A stretch of 52,772 bases of DNA from an uncultured Pelagibacteraceae bacterium (GTDB lineage: Bacteria > Pseudomonadota > Alphaproteobacteria > Pelagibacterales > Pelagibacteraceae), in assembly GCA_902580115.1 (NCBI GenBank), contig CACHJN010000007.1, positions 1-52,772 on the forward strand, given 5' to 3'. Below the pieces are notes generated by a model. The model was not told the origin of the DNA. It saw only the letters and a list, made by a program, of their open reading frames with translations, and made no database searches. The translations under genes and the position numbers were made by a program. Positions 19,331 to 28,400 of this stretch are shown one piece after another; the stretch's first letter is position 1; the number at the start of each line of letters is the position of its first letter.

Positions 19331-20179
19331 ATGTTCAATTATCAGATTCATCCTGAAAAAATGAAAAAATATTTAGTAGAAACTTATTATACCTGTACCT
19401 TTAAAACAGTTCATAGTCTCAATGAATTAAACGAGAAATCAATGTCGGAAATAGACAAAAGAGATGATGGAGTTGTGGAGGTAATAGAAGTCAAACTAAA
19501 TAATCGAAAAACCAAAAAAATTGGAGAAAATAATAGCAAGAGAACTAAGGCTAAGGAAAGAGTTGAAATAATAGAAAAAAATATTGATAAAAAAGTTGAT
19601 AATTTAGTTAAAAAAAGCGCTGAAATTCAAACTCAAATTAAAACTAAAATTAGTAGTAGGTTTAAAATGCCCGATAGAAGAAAGGGGTACATACAAAAAG
19701 CATCAATAGGTGAACATAAAATTTATCTTCATACAGGTGAATATGATGATGGTAAAATTGGAGAAATTTTCATTGATACAAATAAAGAAGGTGAATTAGT
19801 GAAAGCTTTAATGAATAATTTTGCAATAGCGATTTCATTAGGTTTACAATATGGAGTTCCATTAGAGGAATTCGTCGATGCTTTCATAGATACTAAATTT
19901 GAACCATCAGGAAAAGTTGATGGAAACGACAGAATTTTAAGCGCAACTTCAATTTTAGATTATGTCTTCAGAGAACTTGCTATTTCATATTTAGGAAAAG
20001 AGGATTTAGCTCACACACCTTCGATCGCGAAGACTCATAAAAAAGATGATATAAATAGTGACGATAAATTCTTAAAAATTGTTAAAAACATTACCTCAAA
20101 AGGTTTTGTAAGAAGCAACTATGAGGAAAAATTAGTTGATTTGAGCGACATACGTCTAAACTTAAAAACTAAAAACTAA
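19331..20179 (+). CDS. Orphan TSCPD-type domain protein resembling the C-terminus of B12-dependent ribonucleotide reductase
   Basis: 282 residues. Residues about 110-230 closely follow the region of class II ribonucleotide reductase (NrdJ) that lies after its catalytic barrel: [39 protein letters not shown], a [20 protein letters not shown] stretch and [17 protein letters not shown]. The ten-stranded barrel, radical-site cysteines and B12-binding part are absent, so it cannot be a complete reductase. Residues 1-110 are unfamiliar, begin with two Cys-Thr segments and become a charged, coiled-coil-like Lys/Glu helix. The residues after 230 are unassigned. The role is unknown, perhaps regulatory or nucleotide binding. 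It is convergent with aspS. Confidence 0.8.
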   Translation: MFNYQIHPEKMKKYLVETYYTCTFKTVHSLNELNEKSMSEIDKRDDGVVEVIEVKLNNRKTKKIGENNSKRTKAKERVEIIEKNIDKKVDNLVKKSAEIQTQIKTKISSRFKMPDRRKGYIQKASIGEHKIYLHTGEYDDGKIGEIFIDTNKEGELVKALMNNFAIAISLGLQYGVPLEEFVDAFIDTKFEPSGKVDGNDRILSATSILDYVFRELAISYLGKEDLAHTPSIAKTHKKDDINSDDKFLKIVKNITSKGFVRSNYEEKLVDLSDIRLNLKTKN

Positions 20180-21963
20180 CCTTTTTTAATATCTTTTTTT
20201 AAACTTAGTTCTTTTAATTGTTTGTCTTCAACATTTGAAGGGGCATTCATCATGAGATCCTGCGCATTTTGGTTCATAGGAAATAATGTTACTTCTCTGA
20301 TGTTTTTTTCGTTAGCCAATATCATTACAATTCTGTCTATTCCCGGCGCAATTCCACCGTGAGGAGGTGCTCCATAACTTAAAGCATTTATCATTCCGCT
20401 AAATTTTTCATCAACTTCTTTTTTTTCATATCCTGCAATGGAAAAAAGTTTATACATTAATTCTGGTATATGATTTCTTATTGCCCCAGATGAGAGTTCA
20501 ACTCCATTACATACAATATCATATTGGTAGGCTTTAATACTTAAAGGTTTTTTAAAATCCAGTTTTTCTATTTCACCTTGAGGCATTGAAAAAGGGTTGT
20601 GACTAAACTTAATTTTATTATTTTGTTCATCTATTTCGAACATTGGATAATCTACAATCCAACAAAAAGCATTTTGACTTTCATCTATTAAATTAAGTTC
20701 TCTAGCAATTTTGTCCCTTGAAATTGATAAAATTTTATTTACTTCATTTTCATTACCGCAAGCCATAAATAAACTATCGCCAATATTCATGTTGCAAATT
20801 TTCATTAATTCTTTTAAAGACTCTTCGCTAAAAAACTTTCCAATAGGACCTTTTCCTGAAATTTTGTCTGTTTTATCTATTGTAAAATAAGCTAACCCAG
20901 AAGCTCCTTGTTCTTTAGCCCATTTATCAATATTATCAAAAAAGCTTCTTGGTTTATCTTTTGTATTTTTTGTAATTATAGATCTTACTTTTGAACCTTT
21001 TGTTACTAATTTTTTAAAGATGTCAAATTTAACATCTTCTCTAGTAAAAATGCTGGTAATGTCTTTTATCAGCAAAGGGTTTCTTAAGTCAGGTTTGTCT
21101 GTGCCATATTTAAGCATTGCTTCTGCGTATGGAATTCTAGGAAATTTAGTATTTAAAATTTTTTTTGAAGAAAACTTCTCAAATAAATTGACCATCAGAG
21201 TCTCGACAACTTTAAATACATCCTCTTGTTCTACAAAAGACATTTCCATATCTAACTGATAAAATTCTCCTGGACTTCTATCTGCTCTGGCATCCTCATC
21301 TCTGAAACATGGAGCGATTTGAAAATATTTGTCAAAACCTGAAACCATTATTAATTGTTTAAATTGTTGAGGGGCCTGGGGTAACGCGTAAAACTTTCCG
21401 GGGTTTAATCTGCTTGGTACTAAAAAATCCCGAGCACCTTCTGGGCTTGAAGAAGTTAAAATTGGTGTTTGAAATTCTAAAAAACCTAATTTTAACATTT
21501 CATTTCTAATAAATGATATAACATTAGATCTTAAAATAATATTTTTATGCATAGACTCTCTTCTTAAATCTAAAAATCTATACTTTAATCTTATATCTTC
21601 TGGATAATCTTGTTCTCCAAATACGGGCATGGGTAAATCCTTTGCTTCTGCTAAAATTTTAATGGTTTGAATGCTTACTTCAATTTTGCCTGTAGTAAGC
21701 TCTGTGTTTTCAGTTCCCTTTTCCCTTTTAATGACTTTGCCGGTAACACTAATTACTGACTCGGGTCTAATTTTTTCTAGAGTTTTAAAAAATTTGTTGT
21801 TATTTTCGATGACACATTGTGTTAGCCCAAAATGATCTCTTAAATCTATAAACAATAAATTTCCGTGGTCTCTTTTTCTATGGACCCAACCAGATAAAGT
21901 AACAACTTTATTATTATCGCCCTCCGTCAATTCTGAACAATTATGACTTCTATATTTATTCAT
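20176..21963 (-). CDS. aspS: Aspartyl-tRNA synthetase (bacterial type)
   Basis: Class IIb synthetase of 595 residues. The N-terminal OB-fold anticodon-binding domain contains [20 protein letters not shown]. Motif 1 includes [15 protein letters not shown], motif 2 [20 protein letters not shown], and motif 3 [15 protein letters not shown] bacterial GAD insertion lies between motifs 2 and 3 (about 280-420), and [11 protein letters not shown]-like binding residues appear as [10 protein letters not shown]. Whether it also charges tRNA-Asn cannot be read reliably here. It starts 8 bp inside the end of hdaA. Confidence 0.97.
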   Translation of the reverse strand: MNKYRSHNCSELTEGDNNKVVTLSGWVHRKRDHGNLLFIDLRDHFGLTQCVIENNNKFFKTLEKIRPESVISVTGKVIKREKGTENTELTTGKIEVSIQTIKILAEAKDLPMPVFGEQDYPEDIRLKYRFLDLRRESMHKNIILRSNVISFIRNEMLKLGFLEFQTPILTSSSPEGARDFLVPSRLNPGKFYALPQAPQQFKQLIMVSGFDKYFQIAPCFRDEDARADRSPGEFYQLDMEMSFVEQEDVFKVVETLMVNLFEKFSSKKILNTKFPRIPYAEAMLKYGTDKPDLRNPLLIKDITSIFTREDVKFDIFKKLVTKGSKVRSIITKNTKDKPRSFFDNIDKWAKEQGASGLAYFTIDKTDKISGKGPIGKFFSEESLKELMKICNMNIGDSLFMACGNENEVNKILSISRDKIARELNLIDESQNAFCWIVDYPMFEIDEQNNKIKFSHNPFSMPQGEIEKLDFKKPLSIKAYQYDIVCNGVELSSGAIRNHIPELMYKLFSIAGYEKKEVDEKFSGMINALSYGAPPHGGIAPGIDRIVMILANEKNIREVTLFPMNQNAQDLMMNAPSNVEDKQLKELSLKKDIKKG

Positions 21964-22612
21964 CTATTAGTACTTTTTTTATTAAATTAATATTTATCGA
22001 TTTACCAGTAGATAACGAAATATTATCAATATCTTTGGTAAATTTGAATATTTTATCATAGGATCTATCTATATTTTTTATGATAAACTCCAAATTTTTA
22101 CTAGTAATGTTAATTTGTTTGTCTGAAAAAGTTTTTGATATTATTACTCTAATCAGGTCGTCCGTTGGTAAATTAATTTGTAACTCTAAAAAACTGTTTA
22201 GCCTTGATTTTAAGTCTAATAATTGAATTTTTAAGTTTTTTATGTTCTTTAATGAATTTATAATAATACTTTTATCAAGTTGTAAAGCCTGGTTAATAAA
22301 TGAATAAAGTAAATTTTCATTAATATTTCCTTCATAATTTTCTATTACTATACAGTCAAAATTTTCGACTAAATTATTAATTTTTGAATTAAGTTTATTT
22401 GCATCAACACTAAGCATTTTTAATTTTTTACTTAGAATATTGACTAAATGAGTTTTTCCACAACCGCTTGGTCCAAAAATATTTATATATTTATTTGACC
22501 ATTTTGGCCAGCTTTCTATTAATTTATATGCCTCAAAATTATTTGACGACACAAAAAAATCTTTTTCAAAATATGTAGTTTTAAAAGGAAATTTAAAAAC
22601 AAGCTGGCTCAA
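21956..22612 (-). CDS. hdaA: HdaA, DnaA-related AAA+ replication regulator
   Basis: Single-domain DnaA homologue (218 residues) that with the sliding clamp promotes DnaA-ATP hydrolysis to limit re-initiation. Walker A is FGPSGCGKTHL; a Walker B-like strand is FDCIVIENYE; an SRL sensor/Arg-finger-like segment follows. The DNA-binding domain IV of DnaA is missing. The N-terminal QLVFKFPF resembles the clamp-binding peptide of Hda proteins. No in-frame ATG exists near the start, so initiation is at TTG 22612, one base after the DUF2066 stop. Confidence 0.88.
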   Translation of the reverse strand: MSQLVFKFPFKTTYFEKDFFVSSNNFEAYKLIESWPKWSNKYINIFGPSGCGKTHLVNILSKKLKMLSVDANKLNSKINNLVENFDCIVIENYEGNINENLLYSFINQALQLDKSIIINSLKNIKNLKIQLLDLKSRLNSFLELQINLPTDDLIRVIISKTFSDKQINITSKNLEFIIKNIDRSYDKIFKFTKDIDNISLSTGKSININLIKKVLIDE

Positions 22613-22613
22613 T

Positions 22614-23660
22614 TTATTTTAACCTCGCGCTCCATTGGTTGTTTATAAAGTTTATATCAAGTCCTTTTTCTATTAATTTTTCTTTAATTTTGTTTATTTT
22701 ACCGTAATACTTAATGTTTATATAAGCAAATTTATTGTTAAATTCTCTGACATTAAAATTTTCAATTAGATCAACTTCATTTAAAATATTTTGAAATAAG
22801 AGTAAATCATTTTGATTATTCAAGGAAAGATTTACATTTAAAAAAGATGGCGCGCCAACATCTATTATGTTTTGAGATTTTACTAGTTCAAGTATTTCTT
22901 TTTTTATAAACTTTAGAATATGTGAATATTCAATTTTTTCGACTGTTTTATCTGTAAAAGAAAGGTTTTTAATTATTTTTTTTGATGAAATTATTCCTTT
23001 GAGAAAAAACTTTGTTTTTCGATTGTTGTAATCTATAATAACTAGTAAGTTGTCTTTATCCTCATCTTTATCAAAAATATCATTTAAATTTATCATTTCT
23101 AAATTAAATTGGTTTTTTTTAACCACTTGAATTGTTTCTAAATTTTCTATCGGAAAAATGTACTCTATACTTTCATCTTTTTTCTCTTTAACAATTTCTA
23201 TCCAATTTTCATAAAAATAATTATTGTCATAAATATATATTTCATCATCTAATATTAAAACTGGAAGTATTTTCAGAATTTTTCCACTGACATCACTATA
23301 TCTAATATTATTACGGCTGTAAAAATTGTACATTTTATCTCTCTTAAAATATAAGTTTATAAGCTCAAACTCTTGATTGTTGTCCATGTTATTTTTCACT
23401 ATTTGATAATGTGACACCAAATTTTTAATACTTTTTAGACTTGTGTTTTTTGTCTTTAAATAATCCTTTTCCAACAAAATTTTACTATTGAGTTTTTCGA
23501 ATCCTTTTTTAAATGCTATATTTATTAATTCTTCTTTATTTTTGAAGGTGTTTTTGTTTACTTCGATATTATTAACAGTAAATATGCTTTCTGCACATAA
23601 AACGTTTCCTGTTTTAAATAAAATGATTAAAATGATAAATAGAAATTTTAAATTTTTCAT
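22614..23660 (-). CDS. DUF2066 secreted protein
   Basis: 348 residues with an N-terminal signal peptide (about 1-23, FKTGNVLCAE). The remainder fits DUF2066 from its position and pattern: an early VNNIEVNKNTF...LINIAFKKGFEKLNSKIL, then mixed alpha/beta with LPVLILDDEIYIY, and a C-terminal SARLK end. The function is unknown. It is followed directly by hdaA and divergent from purM by 25 bp, an arrangement seen in many Alphaproteobacteria. The family call rests partly on this context. Confidence 0.75.
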   Translation of the reverse strand: MKNLKFLFIILIILFKTGNVLCAESIFTVNNIEVNKNTFKNKEELINIAFKKGFEKLNSKILLEKDYLKTKNTSLKSIKNLVSHYQIVKNNMDNNQEFELINLYFKRDKMYNFYSRNNIRYSDVSGKILKILPVLILDDEIYIYDNNYFYENWIEIVKEKKDESIEYIFPIENLETIQVVKKNQFNLEMINLNDIFDKDEDKDNLLVIIDYNNRKTKFFLKGIISSKKIIKNLSFTDKTVEKIEYSHILKFIKKEILELVKSQNIIDVGAPSFLNVNLSLNNQNDLLLFQNILNEVDLIENFNVREFNNKFAYINIKYYGKINKIKEKLIEKGLDINFINNQWSARLK

Positions 23661-23685
23661 ATTTTGTTAATTATCATTATTATTC

Positions 23686-24714
23686 ATGAAAAAAAAACTC
23701 TATAGTTATAAAAATAGCGGCGTAAATATCTCTTTGGGGAATAAATTTGTAAGTCATATTAGTAAAATAACAAAAAAAAATGTCAAAAAAGCGAATAAAA
23801 ATAGAGAACAAAATAATATTGGCTCTTTTGGTTCCTCTTATGATATTAGCTCTTTAAATATAAAAAATCCATTAATTGTCTCTTGTACTGATGGTGTTGG
23901 TACTAAACTTGAATTATCTGAAAAGTATAATCAATTGAATACAATAGGTATAGATTTGGTGGCGATGTGTGTAAATGATCTTATAGTTCAGGGAGCAAAA
24001 CCATTATTTTTTTTAGATTATATTGCGATTGATAAAATTAAACTTTCAAAATTAAAAAAAATTTTAGCAGGTATTTTAAAAGGATGTAAATTGGCAAGTT
24101 GTGATCTTATTGGTGGAGAAACTGCAGAAATGCCTGGAATTTATAAAAAGAATAAATTTGATTTGGCAGGGTTTAGTACGGGAATAGTTTCCAAAAAAAA
24201 AATTTTGAAAAAAGAAAACGTTAAAAGTGGCGATGTTATTCTCGCTATCCCCTCTTCTGGAATTCACTCTAATGGCTATTCTTTAGTAAGAAGCATTTTA
24301 AAAAAAAACAAATTATCTTATAAGATAAAAAAAGAATTACTCAAACCTACGAAAATATACGTAAATGAAATCTTGAGACTATGTAAAAGAAACTTAATTC
24401 ACTCAGCAGCGAATATAACAGGCGGCGGCATAGTTGAAAATATCACTAGATCCATTCCAGATAATCTGTCAGCTAATATTGATTTATCAAAAATTAAAGT
24501 CTTAAAAATTTTTTCTTGGCTTAAATCTAAAAATATCTCTGACAAAGAAATGCTTAGAACATTTAATTGCGGTGTAGGTTTCTGCCTAATAACAAAAAAA
24601 AATAATATTAAAAAAATTAAAAGTTATTTTCCGAGGAGTTTTTTTCCCTATGAAATAGGTTATATTTCAAAGGGTAAGAAAAAATTAAAATTATATAATA
24701 AATTAAAATGGTAA
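23686..24714 (+). CDS. purM: Phosphoribosylformylglycinamidine cyclo-ligase
   Basis: AIR synthetase, the fifth step of purine synthesis, 342 residues. Family motifs include SYKNSGVNISLGN at the start, IVSCTDGVGTKLELS with the ATP/FGAM-binding Gly/Asp residues, LIGGETAEMPGIY, and SSGIHSNGYSLVR. HSAANITGGGIVENI lies in the C-terminal domain. The start codon is only 25 bp from the divergent DUF2066 start. purN overlaps its end by 7 bp. Confidence 0.97.
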   Translation: MKKKLYSYKNSGVNISLGNKFVSHISKITKKNVKKANKNREQNNIGSFGSSYDISSLNIKNPLIVSCTDGVGTKLELSEKYNQLNTIGIDLVAMCVNDLIVQGAKPLFFLDYIAIDKIKLSKLKKILAGILKGCKLASCDLIGGETAEMPGIYKKNKFDLAGFSTGIVSKKKILKKENVKSGDVILAIPSSGIHSNGYSLVRSILKKNKLSYKIKKELLKPTKIYVNEILRLCKRNLIHSAANITGGGIVENITRSIPDNLSANIDLSKIKVLKIFSWLKSKNISDKEMLRTFNCGVGFCLITKKNNIKKIKSYFPRSFFPYEIGYISKGKKKLKLYNKLKW

Positions 24715-25265
24715 AAATAAACACTTGTATTTTTATTTCAGGTAAAGGTACAAATTTAAAAAAACTTATTCTTAATTCTAATAAATACAATTTTCCTATA
24801 AAAATTAAGTTAATCGTATGTAGTAATAAAAAAGCCGAAGGTCTAAAACTTGCTAAAAAGTGGTCAATTCCATTTTTAATATTTCAAGACAATCAAAATC
24901 TTACAGAAAAAAAAATATTGGTAAAATTGAAAAATTATAAAATTGATTTAATTTTACTAGCTGGTTATATGAGAATTTTATCTAAAAGATTCATACTTTC
25001 ATTTGGAAAATCTATTATAAATATACATCCCTCTCTTTTGCCTAAGTTTAAAGGATTAAATACTTTTGAAAAAGTATTGAATAGAAAAGAGAGAAAAACT
25101 GGATGTACTGTACATTTCGTGACTGAAAAACTTGATGAGGGTAAGATAATTTTAAAGAAGTTTTTTTATATTGAAAAAAATGACAACGTCGCATCACTTA
25201 AGAAAAAGACTCAAAATCTTGAATACAATGCTTTTTCTGAGGCAATTATTAAGTTGACTAGATAA
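24708..25265 (+). CDS. purN: Phosphoribosylglycinamide formyltransferase
   Basis: Transfers a formyl group from 10-formyl-THF to GAR, the third step of purine synthesis. It has 185 residues. FISGKGTNLKKLI (the GxGxN phosphate loop) opens the protein. NIHPSLLPKFKGLNTF holds the catalytic Asn and His, and TGCTVHFVTEKLDEGKII the catalytic Asp. It overlaps purM by 7 bp and ends one base from the opposing ndk stop. Confidence 0.96.
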   Translation: MVKINTCIFISGKGTNLKKLILNSNKYNFPIKIKLIVCSNKKAEGLKLAKKWSIPFLIFQDNQNLTEKKILVKLKNYKIDLILLAGYMRILSKRFILSFGKSIINIHPSLLPKFKGLNTFEKVLNRKERKTGCTVHFVTEKLDEGKIILKKFFYIEKNDNVASLKKKTQNLEYNAFSEAIIKLTR

Positions 25266-25266
25266 G

Positions 25267-25677
25267 TTAATGTTTAAAAAAAAAATTAATTTCAACTTTT
25301 GCATTTGCTACAGAATCTGAACCATGTACGGAATTTTTATCAATCGAAATACCATAAAGTTTTCTTATAGTTCCTTCTTTTGCAACTTTTGGATCTGTAG
25401 CGCCCATTAATTCTCTATTTTTGAGTACTGCATTATCGCCCTCTAGAATTATCACTTCTATTGGTCCAGAAGATAAATAACTACAAAGTTGATCATAAAA
25501 TGGTTTAGATTGATGAACTTTGTAAAATTCTGCAGCCTCGTCTTTTGATATATGAATTTTTTTTGTATCTAAAATTGATAAGTTGTTTTTTGAAAAAATT
25601 GATTTAATTTTCTCTGACAAATTTCTTTCGACAGCATCAGGTTTGATAATTGAAAGAGTTTTTTCTTTATTACTCAT
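25267..25677 (-). CDS. ndk: Nucleoside diphosphate kinase
   Basis: Balances NTP pools by transferring gamma-phosphates through a phospho-His. It has 136 residues. Family motifs are LSIIKPDAVERNL at the N-terminus, LMGATDPKVAKEGTIRKLYG and NSVHGSDSVANA with the catalytic His. It lies directly after pepA with an 8-bp overlap. Confidence 0.97.
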   Translation of the reverse strand: MSNKEKTLSIIKPDAVERNLSEKIKSIFSKNNLSILDTKKIHISKDEAAEFYKVHQSKPFYDQLCSYLSSGPIEVIILEGDNAVLKNRELMGATDPKVAKEGTIRKLYGISIDKNSVHGSDSVANAKVEINFFFKH

Positions 25678-27127
25678 AATTTTCTTCTATTAGCTGATTT
25701 AATAGTCTAACACCGAATCCAGTAGCGCCTCCAGAATTTAAGGCACCACCATATTTTGAAAAGGCCATACCAGCAATATCTAAGTGAGCCCATGGAGTTT
25801 TGTTTAAAATAAATCTTTGTAAAAATTGAGCTGCGGTTGTAGAACCAGCTCCACCAACATAATTAATATTTTGCATATCGGCATTTTTAGAATTCATCAA
25901 TTTATCATAATTTTTATGTAGTGGCATTCTCCATACTTTTTCCTCAACTTTTTCTCCTGCATCAAAAATTTGTTTAGACAATTTATCATCATTCGAAAAC
26001 AGTCCAGCGTACTCTGATCCTAAACAAACTATGATAGCACCAGTCAATGTTGCTAAATCAATTATAAATTTTGGTTTAAATTTTTTTTCTGTAAAAGTTA
26101 GTGCGTCTGCTAAAACTAATCTACCTTCAGCATCTGTATTCAAAATTTCTATAGTTTTGCCACTATAAGATTTAACAATATCTCCAGGTCTTTGGGCATT
26201 TCCGCTTACCATGTTTTCAACAAGTCCTACTACCCCAACCGCATTAACTTTTGCTTTTCTTAAGGCTATGCTTTTCATTAAACCAACCACGGTAGCAGAA
26301 CCTGCCATATCGTATGTCATATCTTCCATAAATTTAGCTGGTTTCAATGAATAACCGCCTGTATCAAAACAAACACCCTTTCCAACAAAAGCTAAAGGCT
26401 TAGAATTATTTTTTGCACCATTCCATTCCATTGTCACAAGATATGATCCTCTTATGCTACCTTGTCCAACTCCGAGTAAGGCGTTCATTCCTAATTTTTT
26501 TAATTTTTTTTCATCGTATATAGTAACTTTTAAACCATGATTTCTCAGAGAGCTTAATCTTTTTGCGTATTCATCTGGATGTAATATGTTTCCAGGTTCG
26601 GAAACTAAATCTCTTGCATAAAAGGTTCCTTCTTCTAAAGCTTTAAATTTTATTTTATTTTTATCAGAAGGTTTATTTTTATTTCCTATAATACTAATAG
26701 AAATAATCCTTGAATCCTTTTTAGATTTATATTTATTAAATTCGTATGATTTTAATTTTAATCCATGAAGAAAGTATCCTAAAAAATTATCTTGTTTAGT
26801 AGATATGCTGTCAGACATAATGAAGTATTCACTATTTTTTCCATAATTGATACGACCGTAAAATTCTCCTCCTAAATTTTCTATATCTGAAGATTTAGAA
26901 TTATTTTTAATTGATATTAAAACAATCTTTTTTTTTGAATTTACCTCAAAAATAAATAAATTTTTCTTTAGATCACTTGTTTTTAATAAATCATTTATGT
27001 AAGAATACTCTGAGTCAGAAAGATATTTTTTTAATCCACTGACGTTAAATTTCTCATTAGAAAATAAGACTAAATTTGACGTAGACTCGTTACTTATTTT
27101 TTTTAAATAGTTTATATTAATAGACAT
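25670..27127 (-). CDS. pepA: Leucyl aminopeptidase (M17 family)
   Basis: Cytoplasmic two-metal aminopeptidase removing N-terminal residues from peptides, 485 residues. The N-terminal part (about 1-160) is divergent. The catalytic domain shows VGKGVCFDTGGYSLKP with metal-binding Asp and Lys, MEDMTYDMAGSATV, and the family signature NTDAEGRLVLADAL. The last domain ends SGGATGFGVRLL. It is divergent from lptF across 130 bp. holC, often found between pepA and ndk in Alphaproteobacteria, is not here. Confidence 0.96.
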   Translation of the reverse strand: MSININYLKKISNESTSNLVLFSNEKFNVSGLKKYLSDSEYSYINDLLKTSDLKKNLFIFEVNSKKKIVLISIKNNSKSSDIENLGGEFYGRINYGKNSEYFIMSDSISTKQDNFLGYFLHGLKLKSYEFNKYKSKKDSRIISISIIGNKNKPSDKNKIKFKALEEGTFYARDLVSEPGNILHPDEYAKRLSSLRNHGLKVTIYDEKKLKKLGMNALLGVGQGSIRGSYLVTMEWNGAKNNSKPLAFVGKGVCFDTGGYSLKPAKFMEDMTYDMAGSATVVGLMKSIALRKAKVNAVGVVGLVENMVSGNAQRPGDIVKSYSGKTIEILNTDAEGRLVLADALTFTEKKFKPKFIIDLATLTGAIIVCLGSEYAGLFSNDDKLSKQIFDAGEKVEEKVWRMPLHKNYDKLMNSKNADMQNINYVGGAGSTTAAQFLQRFILNKTPWAHLDIAGMAFSKYGGALNSGGATGFGVRLLNQLIEENYE

Positions 27128-27135
27128 AATTTTTT

Positions 27136-27166
27136 ATTATAAGGGTTGAATGGTATATATGTTCAA
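27136..27166 (-). promoter_or_regulatory. Candidate promoter for pepA-ndk
   Basis: On the minus strand TTGAAC (27166-27161) and TATAAT (27141-27136) are 19 bp apart. The predicted start is within a few bases of the pepA ATG at 27127, so the mRNA would be nearly leaderless if this is used. Confidence 0.3.
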
Positions 27167-27257
27167 ATATATCAGTTTTCAACGGTATATTAATCATAAA
27201 GTACTATCATAGGTTGAGTTTTAACCAAAGTTGCATTATTTTATACAATATATTCTC

Positions 27258-28400
27258 ATGTTAAAAAACAAGATTTATAACTATATAACGCTAGAATTAA
27301 TTAAGTCATTTATATTAATATTATTCTCACTTTCACTCATAGCATGGACTGTTAGAGCAGTAAATTTTTTAGACCTTATTGTTGATAGTGGATACTCAAC
27401 CTCTACTTATTTCACTTATTCACTTTTGAATCTTACAAATATTATGACGAAGTTTATTCCTCTAAGTTTTTTGTTAGCTTTGTTGCTAACAATTATAAGA
27501 TTGGAGCGACAAAATGAATTATTAGTTTTATGGACTTCGGGTGTAGCCAAATCAAAAATAACTCATTTATTTTTTTTAATATCTATATTTATATTATTAA
27601 TTTATATAATCTTTTCGACAATTATAACACCTACGGCACTAAACAAATCGAGAGGTTTAATAAAACAATCTGGGGTGGACACTGTAACTAATCTTTTAAA
27701 ACCTAATGCCTTTTCTGATGCATTTAAAGGATTAACTTTTTATGTTAGTGAAAAAGAAAATAATATTGTTAAAAATATATTTATTAAAGATGATAGTAAC
27801 AATTTAAATAGTTTACTACCTGAAAATTCATCTGCAAAAGATAAAACTGTTATTGCTGAAAGAGGCATAATTGATAAAAACAAAATTATTTTAGAAAACG
27901 GTATTATTCAATCATATGAAAAAAACAATACTGTAAAAATTATACAGTTTAATAAAACCCTTCTTAATTTTAATAATCTGGATAATAGAGTTATAAAAGA
28001 TGTCAAAATACAAGAGACATCAACTTTAAAAATTTTGAGTTGTTTAAAAAATTATTATTATAAAAAGCTTACAGATGAATATATAAAAAATTGTCCAAAA
28101 AATAATATTGCAATTGTTATAGAAACTTTTTCAAGAAGAGTAATTATGCCTTTATACATTCCCTTGGTATCTATTTTAATTTCATTTATGCTTATTTACA
28201 CAAAAAATAAAAAAACAAAAATTATTAATAGGTATATTTTTTTTATGTTAAGTTTTATATTATTAGTTCTCTCAGAATTGTTAGTTAGATTTTCTGGAAT
28301 TTCTAATTTTGGGTTTTATACTTATCTTCTAACTCCTTTTGTATTGTTTCCGATTTTATATTTAATTCTTTTAAAAAAATTTTGGAGTGAATTAAGATGA
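27258..28400 (+). CDS. lptF: LptF, LPS export permease subunit
   Basis: Inner-membrane permease that with LptG and LptB extracts LPS for transport. The chosen ATG gives 380 residues (MLKNKIYNYITLELIKS); the frame can be read from a TTG at 27231, but the ATG version matches the family start. The YjgP/YjgQ topology is visible: three N-terminal membrane helices, a periplasmic beta-jellyroll region (about 135-270) and three C-terminal helices. RLERQNELLVLWTSG is the cytoplasmic coupling motif. lptG begins within the stop (ATGA, 4-bp overlap). Confidence 0.92.
   Translation: MLKNKIYNYITLELIKSFILILFSLSLIAWTVRAVNFLDLIVDSGYSTSTYFTYSLLNLTNIMTKFIPLSFLLALLLTIIRLERQNELLVLWTSGVAKSKITHLFFLISIFILLIYIIFSTIITPTALNKSRGLIKQSGVDTVTNLLKPNAFSDAFKGLTFYVSEKENNIVKNIFIKDDSNNLNSLLPENSSAKDKTVIAERGIIDKNKIILENGIIQSYEKNNTVKIIQFNKTLLNFNNLDNRVIKDVKIQETSTLKILSCLKNYYYKKLTDEYIKNCPKNNIAIVIETFSRRVIMPLYIPLVSILISFMLIYTKNKKTKIINRYIFFMLSFILLVLSELLVRFSGISNFGFYTYLLTPFVLFPILYLILLKKFWSELR

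Noticed and set aside
19331-20179. Complete class II ribonucleotide reductase.
   Set aside because: At 282 residues it lacks the catalytic barrel, radical cysteines and B12-binding region; only the post-barrel domain is recognisable.
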